Shown here one piece after another: positions 7,267 to 15,251 of a stretch of 64,000 nt of DNA; the first letter of the stretch is position 1; every line of letters starts with the position of its first letter. The position numbers were made by a program, and so were the translations under genes. The notes beneath the pieces were generated by a model. That model searched no databases. It was given only the letters and a program-made list of their open reading frames with translations, and was not told the DNA's origin. The DNA is from Oscillospiraceae bacterium (GTDB lineage Bacteria > Bacillota > Clostridia > Oscillospirales > Ruminococcaceae): assembly GCA_009776305.1 (NCBI GenBank), contig WRLY01000002.1, positions 62,001 to 126,000 of the forward strand, given 5' to 3'.

Positions 7267-7872
7267 TCAAACATGTTTTAGGAAAACTTTTCTTTTAACA
7301 AAAAGGTTTATTTTTTCAATTTCTCTGCAATTTTCACCGTCAAAGCTCATTTTAACCGCCCACGGCATTAAATCGACAATTGCCATGAAATCTTTATATC
7401 CGTATGTATTGTCATAATAATTAATAATTGTTGATAAAGCTGTGGCGTGAGTGCCTATTGCTATATTTTTGCCGTTATATTTTGCTAAAGCTTGTCTTAG
7501 AGCGGCAATATTTCGGATTTGAACCTCCGATAAGCTTTCGCCGCCGTATAATTTATAGTCAAAATCAGCCCACTGCCGTTCAATTAAAGTAAAAAAATCG
7601 GGCTGGCTTAACCATTCGTCTCCCCATTTGTGTTCTTTAAAATTTTCGATTATTTCTGTTTTAAGCTTGTTTCTCTGTGCGAAATCCGACACAGTATCCA
7701 CTGCCCGCCTGAAGGGGCTTGAAAGCACGGCATTAATACTCTTATCGCTTAAAAATTCTGTTACAAAACGGCAATCGGCAAGTCCTTTTTGGGTTAGGGG
7801 GCGGGCGACTTCGTCGCGGACGGAATAGTCGGACTCGGCGTGACGGATAAAATATACTGTTGTTAATTGCAT
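7267..7872 (-). CDS. histidine phosphatase superfamily protein
   Basis: This is a 201-aa phosphoglycerate-mutase-like phosphatase. The RHG-type motif appears as FIRHAESDY near residues 9-17, with His11 as the expected phospho-acceptor. The second catalytic His is in GTHATALS near 145, and the supporting Arg (SSPFRRAVDT) and Glu (GGESLSEV) are present. The substrate may be a phosphosugar, an alpha-ribazole-type phosphate or another small phosphate ester; the sequence does not say. The ATG at 7872 has a GGAGGGG site and lies 25 bases after trmD, so it is probably transcribed with rimM-trmD. Confidence 0.87.
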   Translation of the reverse strand: MQLTTVYFIRHAESDYSVRDEVARPLTQKGLADCRFVTEFLSDKSINAVLSSPFRRAVDTVSDFAQRNKLKTEIIENFKEHKWGDEWLSQPDFFTLIERQWADFDYKLYGGESLSEVQIRNIAALRQALAKYNGKNIAIGTHATALSTIINYYDNTYGYKDFMAIVDLMPWAVKMSFDGENCREIEKINLFVKRKVFLKHV

Positions 7873-7897
7873 TTTCCCCTCCGTTAAAAAGAATCTC

Positions 7898-8578
7898 TTA
7901 TTTGTTATCTGTTAATAAATCCGGTCTTTTCTCCTCTGTAACTTTAAGGCTTTGCTCTTTTTTCCATTTTTCAATATTAGCGTGATGCCCTGAAATAAGC
8001 ACTTCAGGGACTTTTTCCCCGCGCCAGACTTCGGGGCGGGTGTACTGCGGGTATTCTAAAAGTCCGTTATAATGACTTTCTTCGGTGAAAGCGTCCTCGT
8101 TCGGCAAAACGCCGTCCTGAAACCTTGCCACAGCATCAGTCAGAATCAGCGCGGGCAATTCCCCGCCTGTGACGACGTAATCCCCTATTGAAATTTCCTC
8201 AAAGCTTAATTGGTCCAAAACCCGCCTGTCTACCCCCTCGTAATGCCCGCAAAGAATAATCAGTCTTTCTTCTTTTGCAAGCTCTTTTACAAGGCTTTGA
8301 TTGAGGACTTTCCCTTGCGGCGACATGAAAATCAGGCGGGGGTTTTCATTCCCCGCTACGCTTACTGTACAATCATAAACAGGTTGCGACTGCATAACCA
8401 TACCCGTACCGCCACCGTAAGCCTTATCGTCCACACGGCGGTGCTTATCAGTAGTATAATCGCGGATATTATGGCAGTTTATGTCAAGGAAACCGGCTTT
8501 CCGCGCCCGTCCGATTATACTTGCACTTAAATAATTTTCGCACATTTCAGGGAAAAGGGTTAATATGTCGATTTTCAT
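7898..8578 (-). CDS. trmD: tRNA (guanine37-N1)-methyltransferase
   Basis: TrmD, 226 aa, methylates G37 of tRNAs with S-adenosylmethionine and prevents +1 frameshifting. The SPOUT trefoil-knot motifs are clear: [21 protein letters not shown] and [20 protein letters not shown]. The start is the ATG at 8578 ([12 protein letters not shown]), the standard N-terminus, preceded by GGTGAT. rimM is upstream, as in the usual rpsP-rimM-trmD-rplS operon, but the two ribosomal protein genes are missing here; a phosphatase gene follows instead. The leader before this start is a weak relative of the repeated leader seen before phoU and others. Confidence 0.96.
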   Translation of the reverse strand: MKIDILTLFPEMCENYLSASIIGRARKAGFLDINCHNIRDYTTDKHRRVDDKAYGGGTGMVMQSQPVYDCTVSVAGNENPRLIFMSPQGKVLNQSLVKELAKEERLIILCGHYEGVDRRVLDQLSFEEISIGDYVVTGGELPALILTDAVARFQDGVLPNEDAFTEESHYNGLLEYPQYTRPEVWRGEKVPEVLISGHHANIEKWKKEQSLKVTEEKRPDLLTDNK

Positions 8579-8667
8579 GTTTATCACCATGCCTTTCCGA
8601 ACAAACGTGCTATGAAAGTACATTTTCCCAATTACCGAGGATTTACTTTCAAACTTTTAACATTATC

Positions 8668-8702
8668 AGAGCTGTCCGCCGACTTTGTTCACGGACAGCT
8701 CT
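8668..8702 (-). terminator. hairpin at the rimM stop codon (attenuator-like)
   Basis: An 11-bp perfect stem (AGAGCTGTCCG with CGGACAGCTCT) overlaps the rimM stop codon. No T-run follows, so it may stabilise the rimM message or reduce read-through into trmD rather than end transcription. Confidence 0.5.
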
Positions 8703-9204
8703 ATTCAAATAAACCGTCAAGCGGTTTTATTAAAATTTTCCTTTCGCCTAAGTCAACATCTATCAAAACCTCGGGGATTGACGGGAAAAGCAGTTGTTTT
8801 CCCTCATCCGTTCGTATTGAATAAACATCGGTGGGGGCGTTTTGCAGTATTTCTTCCACAGCACCGTATTTGATGCCGCTGTCGGCGTCGAAAACCTCTA
8901 AGCCGATTAAATCTTTTATGAACCACACATTTTGGTCTAATTCAACGTCGCCGCGGTCAATATAAATCAGCTTCCCCGTAAGTTTCTGTGCAAGTTCAAC
9001 AGTATCTACGCCGGGTAGTCCTATGATGAGCATATTTTTGCTTAACCTGCAGGACGTAAGCTTTACCGGCATTTTTTCCTCGCCGAGGTATAAAACGTCA
9101 AACTGTTCAGGCTCATAAGGGTCGTCGCAGTAATATTTCGCTCGCATTTCCCCTTTGAGACCGTGCGGCTTTGTGATTTCGAGAATTTCAAGATATTTTT
9201 CCAT
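8701..9204 (-). CDS. rimM: 16S rRNA processing/30S assembly factor RimM
   Basis: RimM, 167 aa, helps assemble the 30S head by binding ribosomal protein S19. The N-terminal RimM domain (EILEITKPHGLKGEMRAK) and the C-terminal PRC-barrel (NVWFIKDLIGLEVFDADSG through EVLIDVDLGERKILIKPLDG, given here as two segments) are intact. It is the first gene of a rimM-trmD-phosphatase unit and has its own promoter, diverging from the ybjQ-type gene. In many bacteria rpsP stands before rimM; it is absent here. Confidence 0.95.
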   Translation of the reverse strand: MEKYLEILEITKPHGLKGEMRAKYYCDDPYEPEQFDVLYLGEEKMPVKLTSCRLSKNMLIIGLPGVDTVELAQKLTGKLIYIDRGDVELDQNVWFIKDLIGLEVFDADSGIKYGAVEEILQNAPTDVYSIRTDEGKQLLFPSIPEVLIDVDLGERKILIKPLDGLFE

Positions 9205-9224
9205 TTTTTATTACCTCAAGTATC

Positions 9225-9254
9225 ATTTTAACATTTTATAACCTGCAAAGTCAA
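9225..9254 (-). promoter_or_regulatory. rimM-trmD promoter
   Basis: On the minus strand TTGACT (9254-9249) and TAAAAT (9230-9225) have an 18-base spacer. The start codon follows 20 bases later. Confidence 0.6.
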
Positions 9255-9258
9255 GTCA

Positions 9259-9287
9259 TTGACATTTAGCGAATATAATTGTATAAT
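9259..9287 (+). promoter_or_regulatory. promoter of the YbjQ-family gene
   Basis: TTGACA, 17-base spacer, TATAAT: a consensus sigma-A promoter 35 bases before the start codon, diverging from the rimM promoter. Confidence 0.85.
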
Positions 9288-9322
9288 TAAAAGAAATAAA
9301 TCGCGAAAAGGAGAAGTTCGGC

Positions 9323-9634
9323 ATGATATTAGTAAATACTGATTTTATCACCGGCAGAAATTTACATACCTTAGGTTTGGTAAAAGGCAGCGTTGTTCAG
9401 TCGAAACATGTGGGAAAGGACATAATGGCGGGATTTAAAACCCTTGTCGGCGGCGAAATCAAAGGCTATACCGAAATGATGAACGAGGCAAGAAATATTG
9501 CCACGGGCAGAATGGTAGGGGAGGCGCAGCAAATGGGCGCCGACGGCATTATAAATCTGCGCTATGTTTCAGCGGAAATTATGCAGGGATGCGCCGAGGT
9601 AATCGCTTACGGTACTGCTGTAAAATTTATTTAA
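9323..9634 (+). CDS. YbjQ/UPF0145 family protein
   Basis: This is a 103-aa protein of the YbjQ (DUF74) family, small beta-rich proteins that assemble into pentamers; some annotations call it a heavy-metal-binding domain. Family signatures are LGLVKGSVVQSKHVGKD, the glycine-rich turn TLVGGEIKGY and GADGIINLRY. The function is unsettled. AAGGAG precedes the ATG, a consensus promoter drives it and a strong terminator follows, so it is monocistronic and probably well expressed. Confidence 0.88.
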   Translation: MILVNTDFITGRNLHTLGLVKGSVVQSKHVGKDIMAGFKTLVGGEIKGYTEMMNEARNIATGRMVGEAQQMGADGIINLRYVSAEIMQGCAEVIAYGTAVKFI

Positions 9635-9636
9635 TA

Positions 9637-9670
9637 AATACCGCCGCCGACTTGAAACAGCGGCGGTATT
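9637..9670 (+). terminator. intrinsic terminator of the YbjQ-family gene
   Basis: An 11-bp stem pairs AATACCGCCGC with GCGGCGGTATT and is followed by TTCTGCTT. Confidence 0.8.
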
Positions 9671-9676
9671 TTCTGC

Positions 9677-9705
9677 TTGCAATTATAGCGTTTATATGCT
9701 ATAAT
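9677..9705 (+). promoter_or_regulatory. promoter of the hybrid sensor kinase
   Basis: TTGCAA, 17-base spacer, TATAAT, about 65 bases before the kinase start. Confidence 0.75.
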
Positions 9706-9769
9706 GTTTTAGTTAATATTTTAAATCCAAAATCAGCTATAGCAAAATTCCGCATGGGGAGGCTTGAAA

Positions 9770-12700
9770 ATGAAAAAAAACGGCAAATTAATCCGCAGAT
9801 TATTATACGCGGTAATTGCGGTAATATTGTTAAGTCTTTTTTCGGGTTGCGCGAATTATAATATAGCCGGTAATGCGGGGGAAACGCAATCCGAAAACTT
9901 TGCGGTCTTTACCTCATATCGTGATATTCCGGGCGTAACGGAGGAAGAAATAAACGCAATCGAGGCGCTTTTGGAGGAATACGATTATTTTGTCTACGCG
10001 ATGATGCCAAACATTGAGGCTTTTCTTGATAAAAACGGCGAAATCAGAGGTTATTCGGCGCTTTTATGCGAGTGGCTGACAGAAATTTTCGGGATTGAAT
10101 TTGTTCCCACCCACTTTGCCTGGAATGAATTAATGGAGGGTCTTGAAAACTACGAAATTGATTTTGCCGGCAACCTGACCGCCACCGATGAACGCCGTGA
10201 AGTTTTTTATATGACCGACCCGATTGCCCAGCGCACGGTTAAATATCTGCGCCTTACAGACAGTTCATCCCTCTCCGAAATCTCCCGAACACGCCTGCCT
10301 CGGTACGGATTGCTCGAGGGCTCGAGTACCATTGACAAGGTTTTTCTTTATGCCGCGCAGGAATTTGAGCCGGTTTATTTAGCCGAATACGCCGACGCCT
10401 ACGAGCTTTTAAAGTCGGGGGAAATTGACGCTCTTATATATGAAAGCTCTGCGGAGGCTATTTTCGGCGCTTACGACAATATTGTGACGTCGGATTTTTT
10501 GCCGCTGATTTTCACCCCTGTTTCTCTTGCGACCAAAAATCCTGAGCTTTCCCCTATTATTTCCGTTATGCAAAAAGCGCTGGATAACGGTATTATTTTT
10601 CATTTAAACGAGTTATACAATCAGGGTTATGCCGAATACATGCGCTACAGGCTTTCAATGCGGTTGACAGAGGAGGAGTCGGAGTACATAAAAAACAACC
10701 CCGTTATCTCCTTTGCGATAGAATATGATGATTATCCTGTAAGCTTTTACAGTATGCACTACAATGAATGGCAGGGAATCAGCATAGACGTAATAAAGGA
10801 AATCGAGATGCTTACGGGACTCGAATTTGTAACCTTACACGATGTGGATACCGGATGGACTGAACTGCTCAGAATGCTTGAAGACGGGGAGGTGCTTATA
10901 CTTTCCGAGCTTGTTCGGACAAAAGAGCGGGAGGAGAGCTTTTTATGGGCGGAATCCTCATTTTTCACCGACCAGTCGGCACTTTTATCTAAAACCGAGC
11001 ATCGCGATATAAATATAAACGACGTATATTCGGTCAAAGTTGGGCTGATTAAGGACAATGCTAACGCCGAAATGTTTCGGAGTTGGTTTCCCGACCACCA
11101 TAATGTAGTAGAATACGAAAGCAATCAAGCGGCTTTTGACGCGCTGAAACGCGACGAGGTTGACATGGTTATGAGCAGTAAAAGCAGCCTTTTGTATCTT
11201 ACGAATTATCAGGAGGTCACAGGTTATAAAGCCAATATCGTATTCAATAACAGCTTTGAATCCACCTTTGGATTTAATAAGGACGCGGAGATTTTACGTT
11301 CCATCGTTGACAAATCCCTTGATTTAATCGACGTCGAGGCTATTTCGGAACAGTGGCTGAGAAAAAATTACGATTACCGACTGAAAATGACAGAGGCGCA
11401 AAGACCGTGGGTAATCGGTGTGTGTTTTCTGCTTTTCTCCACTTCGGTTTTAATGTTTGCCTTATTTCAAAGAACCCGCAGGGAGGGAAAGCGTCTTGAC
11501 GATTTAGTTAAGGAGCGAAGCGAAACTATAGTTTCATTGTTTGAGGTAAATCCTCAAATCAATTTTCTTTTTAACAGCAAGTTCAAAGTAGTGGATTGTA
11601 ATTCGGTGGTTTGTAAGGTGATGGGGTTTGACACTAAGAAAGCCGCACTGAAAGGATTTGTTGAGCGCATTAATGAAAGTCAGCCGGATTTTCAGCTGGA
11701 CGGCAGTCCCGTTATATCGTTGTCCGAAAGGCTTGAGAGGGCTGTGGAAAACGGCTCGGAAAAATTTGAAGCCGAGCTCACGATAAATGATAATCTGCTG
11801 ACGTTTGACGTGTATCTTATAAAGATTCCTTATGAAGACAGCCATGCCGTGGTTGGCTATGCTTTTGATATAACCGATATACACAAAAGGGAAAAGGCGC
11901 TTTTACACGCACAGGAATTGAGCGAGTTGCAATTGCTCAAATTAGGCTTAATGATTAAAGCCACCAAAATCGGTTTGTGGGACATGGAGGTTGTAAATCA
12001 CGAGCTTTTAAATTTGTCCAACCCATTTATTTGGTCGCAGGAATTTCGTCAAATGCTCGGATTTAAGGACGAGTCGGATTTTCCGAATGTATTAAGTAGC
12101 TGGAGTGAACGTCTTCACCCCGATGATAAGGATAGGACGCTTGAATGTTTTAAAAAGCACTTGCTTGACAAAACAGGAAAAACACTTTATGATGTGGAGT
12201 ATAAGCTAAAAAAGAAAAACGGCAAATACGCCTATTTCCGCGCTTCCGGCGAAACCATTCGCGACGACAACGGTAACGCTGTCCGCGTCGCGGGTGCGCT
12301 CATGGATATAACCGAAACCAAGAATATGCTGCTCGAGACCGAAAAACAGCGTATTCAAGCCGAAGCCGCGAGTAAGGCAAAGGGCGACTTCCTCTCCATA
12401 ATGAGCCACGAAATGCGTACTCCGATGAACGCCATTATCGGCATGACGGTGATTGGCAAGAAAGCCGGAGAAATCGAACAGAAAAATTACGCCTTAAAAA
12501 AAATCGGGGACGCTTCGTCACATCTGTTGGGGGTTATAAACGACGTATTGGATATGGCAAAAATTGAGGCGGATAAATTAGAGCTTGCGCCTGTTGAATA
12601 CAGCTTTGAGAGAATGTTGCAAAAGACAATTTCTATTATTAACTTTCGGATAGATGAAAAACAGCAGATTTTTTCGGCAAAGGTTGACAATGACATACCG

Positions 12701-13921
12701 CATTTTATTATAGGTGACAGTCAGCGTTTGGCGCAGGTAATCGCAAACTTGTTATCAAATGCCGTAAAATTCACTCCCGAAGGGGGCAAAATCCGCCTTG
12801 AGGCGGATTTAGTCAGTGAAATTGACGGGGATTGTGAATTGCGTATACAAGTAATTGACAGCGGAATAGGCATAGACCCGTCGCAACAGCAGAGGCTCTT
12901 CCTTGCGTTTGAACAGGCAGACAGGGAGACCAGCCACAGATTCGGCGGCACGGGCTTGGGTTTGGTCATTTCAAAACGCATAATAGAACTTATGGGTGGA
13001 AATATTTTTGTGGAATCGGAAGTGGGCAAGGGGGCGCGGTTCTGCTTTACCGTAAAAGCGCGCCGTGGTGAAAAAAATGTCCGTTCACTGCTAACGCCTG
13101 ATGTTAATTGGGAAGACGTGAGGATTTTAGTAGCAGATAATACCGCGGAAGCCCGCAGTCAGTTTGAGGGAATTTTCAGCCGTCTCGGCTTAAAATGTGA
13201 CGTCACGTCCGATGGCGCTGAGGTTATTCGCATGATTGAAAAACATGGTAATTACGACATGTGCTTTATAGACAATAGTCTGCCCGACATTGACGGCGCC
13301 GAACTGGCAAAACAAATCAAATCGCTCTGTGCCGATGATAATGAGCCGACCGTGGCGGTTATCACCGCAGGGATGCAGTGGGAGCAAACCAAGACTCGGG
13401 CGGAAAGCGCGGAAGTTAATAAGTATCTGCCGAAACCTGTTTTTTCATTTATGATTATTGACGCTTTAAACGGATGCCTCACCCAATACTGTAGTCAGGA
13501 TAAGGACTATATCAATAACGACGGCGTGTTTGTAGGAAGACGAATGTTGCTTGCCGAGGACATAGAGATTAACCGGGAAATACTCACGCTACTTTTGGAG
13601 AATACCGGGATTATAATTGACTACGCCGAAAACGGCAGAGAAGCATTAGGCATGGTTACGGCGACTCCCGACAAGTATGACGTGGTGTTTATGGATGTGC
13701 AAATGCCTGTTATGGACGGTCTCGAAGCCACCCGCGAAATCCGCGCTTTACCGGAAATAACCGAAAGAGAGGGCGGCAGACTGCCAATCATAGCGCTTAC
13801 GGCGAATGTGTTTAAAGACGACATTGAAGCCTGCCTGGCGGCGGGCATGGACGACCACTTAGGCAAGCCGTTTGATGTTGATAAGGTGTTTGAGAAGTTG
13901 AGGAAGTTTTTGAAAACGTAA
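9770..13921 (+). CDS. hybrid sensor histidine kinase with two solute-binding domains
   Basis: This is a 1383-aa membrane kinase. In order: a signal segment ending LFSGC27 (lipobox-like), two extracellular SBP_bac_3-type domains (about 45-265 and 300-535), a transmembrane helix (about 545-565), two PAS domains (about 590-710 and 735-850), HisKA with His about 879 (SIMSHEMRTPMN), HATPase_c (GTGLGLVISKRIIELMGG) and two receiver domains. The receivers have acceptor Asp in FIDNSLPDIDG (about 1166) and FMDVQMPVMDG (about 1307). It thus resembles BvgS/EvgS-like phosphorelays but lacks a visible HPt domain, so a separate phosphotransfer protein is expected. The ATG at 9770 has GGGGAGG seven bases upstream. 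The ligand is unknown. Confidence 0.93.
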   Translation: MKKNGKLIRRLLYAVIAVILLSLFSGCANYNIAGNAGETQSENFAVFTSYRDIPGVTEEEINAIEALLEEYDYFVYAMMPNIEAFLDKNGEIRGYSALLCEWLTEIFGIEFVPTHFAWNELMEGLENYEIDFAGNLTATDERREVFYMTDPIAQRTVKYLRLTDSSSLSEISRTRLPRYGLLEGSSTIDKVFLYAAQEFEPVYLAEYADAYELLKSGEIDALIYESSAEAIFGAYDNIVTSDFLPLIFTPVSLATKNPELSPIISVMQKALDNGIIFHLNELYNQGYAEYMRYRLSMRLTEEESEYIKNNPVISFAIEYDDYPVSFYSMHYNEWQGISIDVIKEIEMLTGLEFVTLHDVDTGWTELLRMLEDGEVLILSELVRTKEREESFLWAESSFFTDQSALLSKTEHRDININDVYSVKVGLIKDNANAEMFRSWFPDHHNVVEYESNQAAFDALKRDEVDMVMSSKSSLLYLTNYQEVTGYKANIVFNNSFESTFGFNKDAEILRSIVDKSLDLIDVEAISEQWLRKNYDYRLKMTEAQRPWVIGVCFLLFSTSVLMFALFQRTRREGKRLDDLVKERSETIVSLFEVNPQINFLFNSKFKVVDCNSVVCKVMGFDTKKAALKGFVERINESQPDFQLDGSPVISLSERLERAVENGSEKFEAELTINDNLLTFDVYLIKIPYEDSHAVVGYAFDITDIHKREKALLHAQELSELQLLKLGLMIKATKIGLWDMEVVNHELLNLSNPFIWSQEFRQMLGFKDESDFPNVLSSWSERLHPDDKDRTLECFKKHLLDKTGKTLYDVEYKLKKKNGKYAYFRASGETIRDDNGNAVRVAGALMDITETKNMLLETEKQRIQAEAASKAKGDFLSIMSHEMRTPMNAIIGMTVIGKKAGEIEQKNYALKKIGDASSHLLGVINDVLDMAKIEADKLELAPVEYSFERMLQKTISIINFRIDEKQQIFSAKVDNDIPHFIIGDSQRLAQVIANLLSNAVKFTPEGGKIRLEADLVSEIDGDCELRIQVIDSGIGIDPSQQQRLFLAFEQADRETSHRFGGTGLGLVISKRIIELMGGNIFVESEVGKGARFCFTVKARRGEKNVRSLLTPDVNWEDVRILVADNTAEARSQFEGIFSRLGLKCDVTSDGAEVIRMIEKHGNYDMCFIDNSLPDIDGAELAKQIKSLCADDNEPTVAVITAGMQWEQTKTRAESAEVNKYLPKPVFSFMIIDALNGCLTQYCSQDKDYINNDGVFVGRRMLLAEDIEINREILTLLLENTGIIIDYAENGREALGMVTATPDKYDVVFMDVQMPVMDGLEATREIRALPEITEREGGRLPIIALTANVFKDDIEACLAAGMDDHLGKPFDVDKVFEKLRKFLKT

Positions 13922-13929
13922 AAAATATT

Positions 13930-14886
13930 TCACTCAAGTGCAATTCTAAGCGTTTCCGCGTTTTCCCTCATGAAATCAATATACCCCTTGCCGCTGTCGA
14001 TTTCCTCTTGCGTAACCGTATGGCAGGAATGTAAAAGCATAGGCAGAGCATCGGTTTCGCGGCTTATTGTATTAGCGGTCTTTTTATCAGAAAGCTCGCC
14101 GTAAAAGACGACGGGGATTTGCTCCCGCCTGATTTTTTCAATCAGGAACGCTATGGTCATGGCGCTCGGCTCGGATTCTTCCGAGCAACCTGGGAACGCC
14201 GCGTAATACTCAAGTCCGTAGCAGTCGGCAAGATAGCGGAAAGCAAAACGGTCGGCAAAAACAATGACGTTTCTTGAAGCGTTTGAAATTATCCCGGTAA
14301 AAGCGTTATCAAGTTCTTCAAGCTTTTTTATGTACTCTTCGGCGTTGTTTTTATAAAATTCCGCGTTTTCGGAATCCTTATCGCTTAAAGCGTCGGCAAT
14401 CGCCCGGGTCATTAAAACGGCGTTTGGGGGAGAAGTCCATATATGCTGGTCGAAATTATCGGAATTGTCGGCGCTTTCATGCTCGTGGTCATGCTCTTGC
14501 GTTTCCATGCCTTCAACAATTTCCTCTTCCAAAAGCGTTACGCTGTTCATCAGTCTTACACTTTTGACGTTTTCCTGCTCTGCCAAAATCTTCTCAACCC
14601 AACTGTCGTCCGCACCGCCTATGTAAAGGAAAACGTCACATTCCCTGATTCTGATTATGTCATGCGGGGTAGGCTCATAGGAGTGACTGTCGGCTGAAGA
14701 CGGTAGCAACAATGAAACATCAGCCCTGTCGCCGGCTATATTTTTGGCGAAGTCATATAGAGGGAAGACGGTGGCAATTACTTTTAATTTTCCGCTATTT
14801 TCCGAATACGCGCTGTCCGCACTGCAACCGGGGAGAATACATAACAGCAAAGCTATGATTGTAAAAACAGTTATTGAAGTTTTCAT
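13930..14886 (-). CDS. metal-binding lipoprotein, ZnuA/cluster A-I family
   Basis: This is a 318-aa solute-binding protein of the zinc/manganese ABC uptake class. It has a lipoprotein signal with lipobox LPGC21. The likely metal ligands are His in ADSHSYEPTPHD, His in DQHIWTSPPNA, and acidic residues in the C-terminal lobe. An acidic His-rich loop, QEHDHEHESAD, near residue 130-140 is typical of zinc-binding ZnuA. No permease or ATPase gene lies beside it, so it depends on components elsewhere. It converges on the kinase gene with only 8 bases between the stops and no obvious terminator. Its start is preceded by one copy of the repeated leader. Confidence 0.88.
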   Translation of the reverse strand: MKTSITVFTIIALLLCILPGCSADSAYSENSGKLKVIATVFPLYDFAKNIAGDRADVSLLLPSSADSHSYEPTPHDIIRIRECDVFLYIGGADDSWVEKILAEQENVKSVRLMNSVTLLEEEIVEGMETQEHDHEHESADNSDNFDQHIWTSPPNAVLMTRAIADALSDKDSENAEFYKNNAEEYIKKLEELDNAFTGIISNASRNVIVFADRFAFRYLADCYGLEYYAAFPGCSEESEPSAMTIAFLIEKIRREQIPVVFYGELSDKKTANTISRETDALPMLLHSCHTVTQEEIDSGKGYIDFMRENAETLRIALE

Positions 14887-14937
14887 TTATACCATCCCTG
14901 CCCGACGCCAACGCGCCGTAAAATGTTTTTCCTCTTA
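14887..14937 (-). repeat. repeated leader, copy D (before the metal-binding lipoprotein)
   Basis: This 51-nt element on the minus strand ends directly at the ATG. It begins TAAGAGGAAAAACATTTTA and contains the hairpin CGGCGC-GTTG-GCGTCG and then GGGCAGGGATGGTATAA, which includes the ribosome binding region. It matches copies at 18882, 19632 and 57282. Confidence 0.8.
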
Positions 14938-15026
14938 CACTTGTTATTTTTTCAAGCTAATTTAAGCCCTTGAAACTCAGATGTAAAAATATCCTGCTTT
15001 TTAATGCAAACTTTTGGATAAAATAA

Positions 15027-15055
15027 ACTATAACATAACTTAAAACAAAAGTCAA
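15027..15055 (-). promoter_or_regulatory. promoter of the metal-binding lipoprotein gene
   Basis: On the minus strand TTGACT (15055-15050) and TATAGT (15032-15027) have a 17-base spacer. The transcript would carry a leader of about 135 nt that includes the repeated leader. Confidence 0.7.
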
Positions 15056-15107
15056 CCTGAAATTTGGCGGATTTTATTAAAGTGTTCGATATAAAATATT
15101 GCAAAAT

Positions 15108-15146
15108 TTTACATAAAATTTACACAATCAACCCCAAAACTTTACA
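15108..15146 (+). promoter_or_regulatory. PHO-box-like direct repeats upstream of pstS
   Basis: TTTACA occurs at 15108, 15119 and 15141, in 11-base phase (the 15130 position is degenerate). Gram-positive PhoP binds TT(A/C)ACA-like repeats spaced by about 5 bases, so this is a probable PhoP site controlling pst under phosphate limitation. Confidence 0.7.
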
Positions 15147-15175
15147 AACAGGCATTATCATAGTAAGTGCGAATA

Positions 15176-15203
15176 TTGTCATACAATTTCGCCATGTTAA
15201 ATT
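15176..15203 (+). promoter_or_regulatory. likely pstS promoter
   Basis: TTGTCA, 16-base spacer, TAAATT, downstream of the PHO-box repeats. The -10 is imperfect, as expected for an activator-dependent promoter; other alignments are possible. Confidence 0.45.
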
Positions 15204-15251
15204 ATAGAAAACCAAAAATTCAACAAATCAAAACAAACGGAGGATAATTTT

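Larger units (their letters stand above)
14938..15251. other. divergent regulatory region between the metal-binding gene and pstS
   Basis: About 310 bases without a gene. It holds the minus-strand promoter of the metal-binding lipoprotein, a PHO-box-like repeat set, and the likely pstS promoter and ribosome binding site (GGAGG). I see no small reading frame or riboswitch in it. It is AT-rich. Confidence 0.7.

Noticed and set aside
11534-11884. Long minus-strand frames inside the hybrid sensor kinase
   Set aside because: They lack ribosome binding sites and known motifs and are shadows of the kinase frame.
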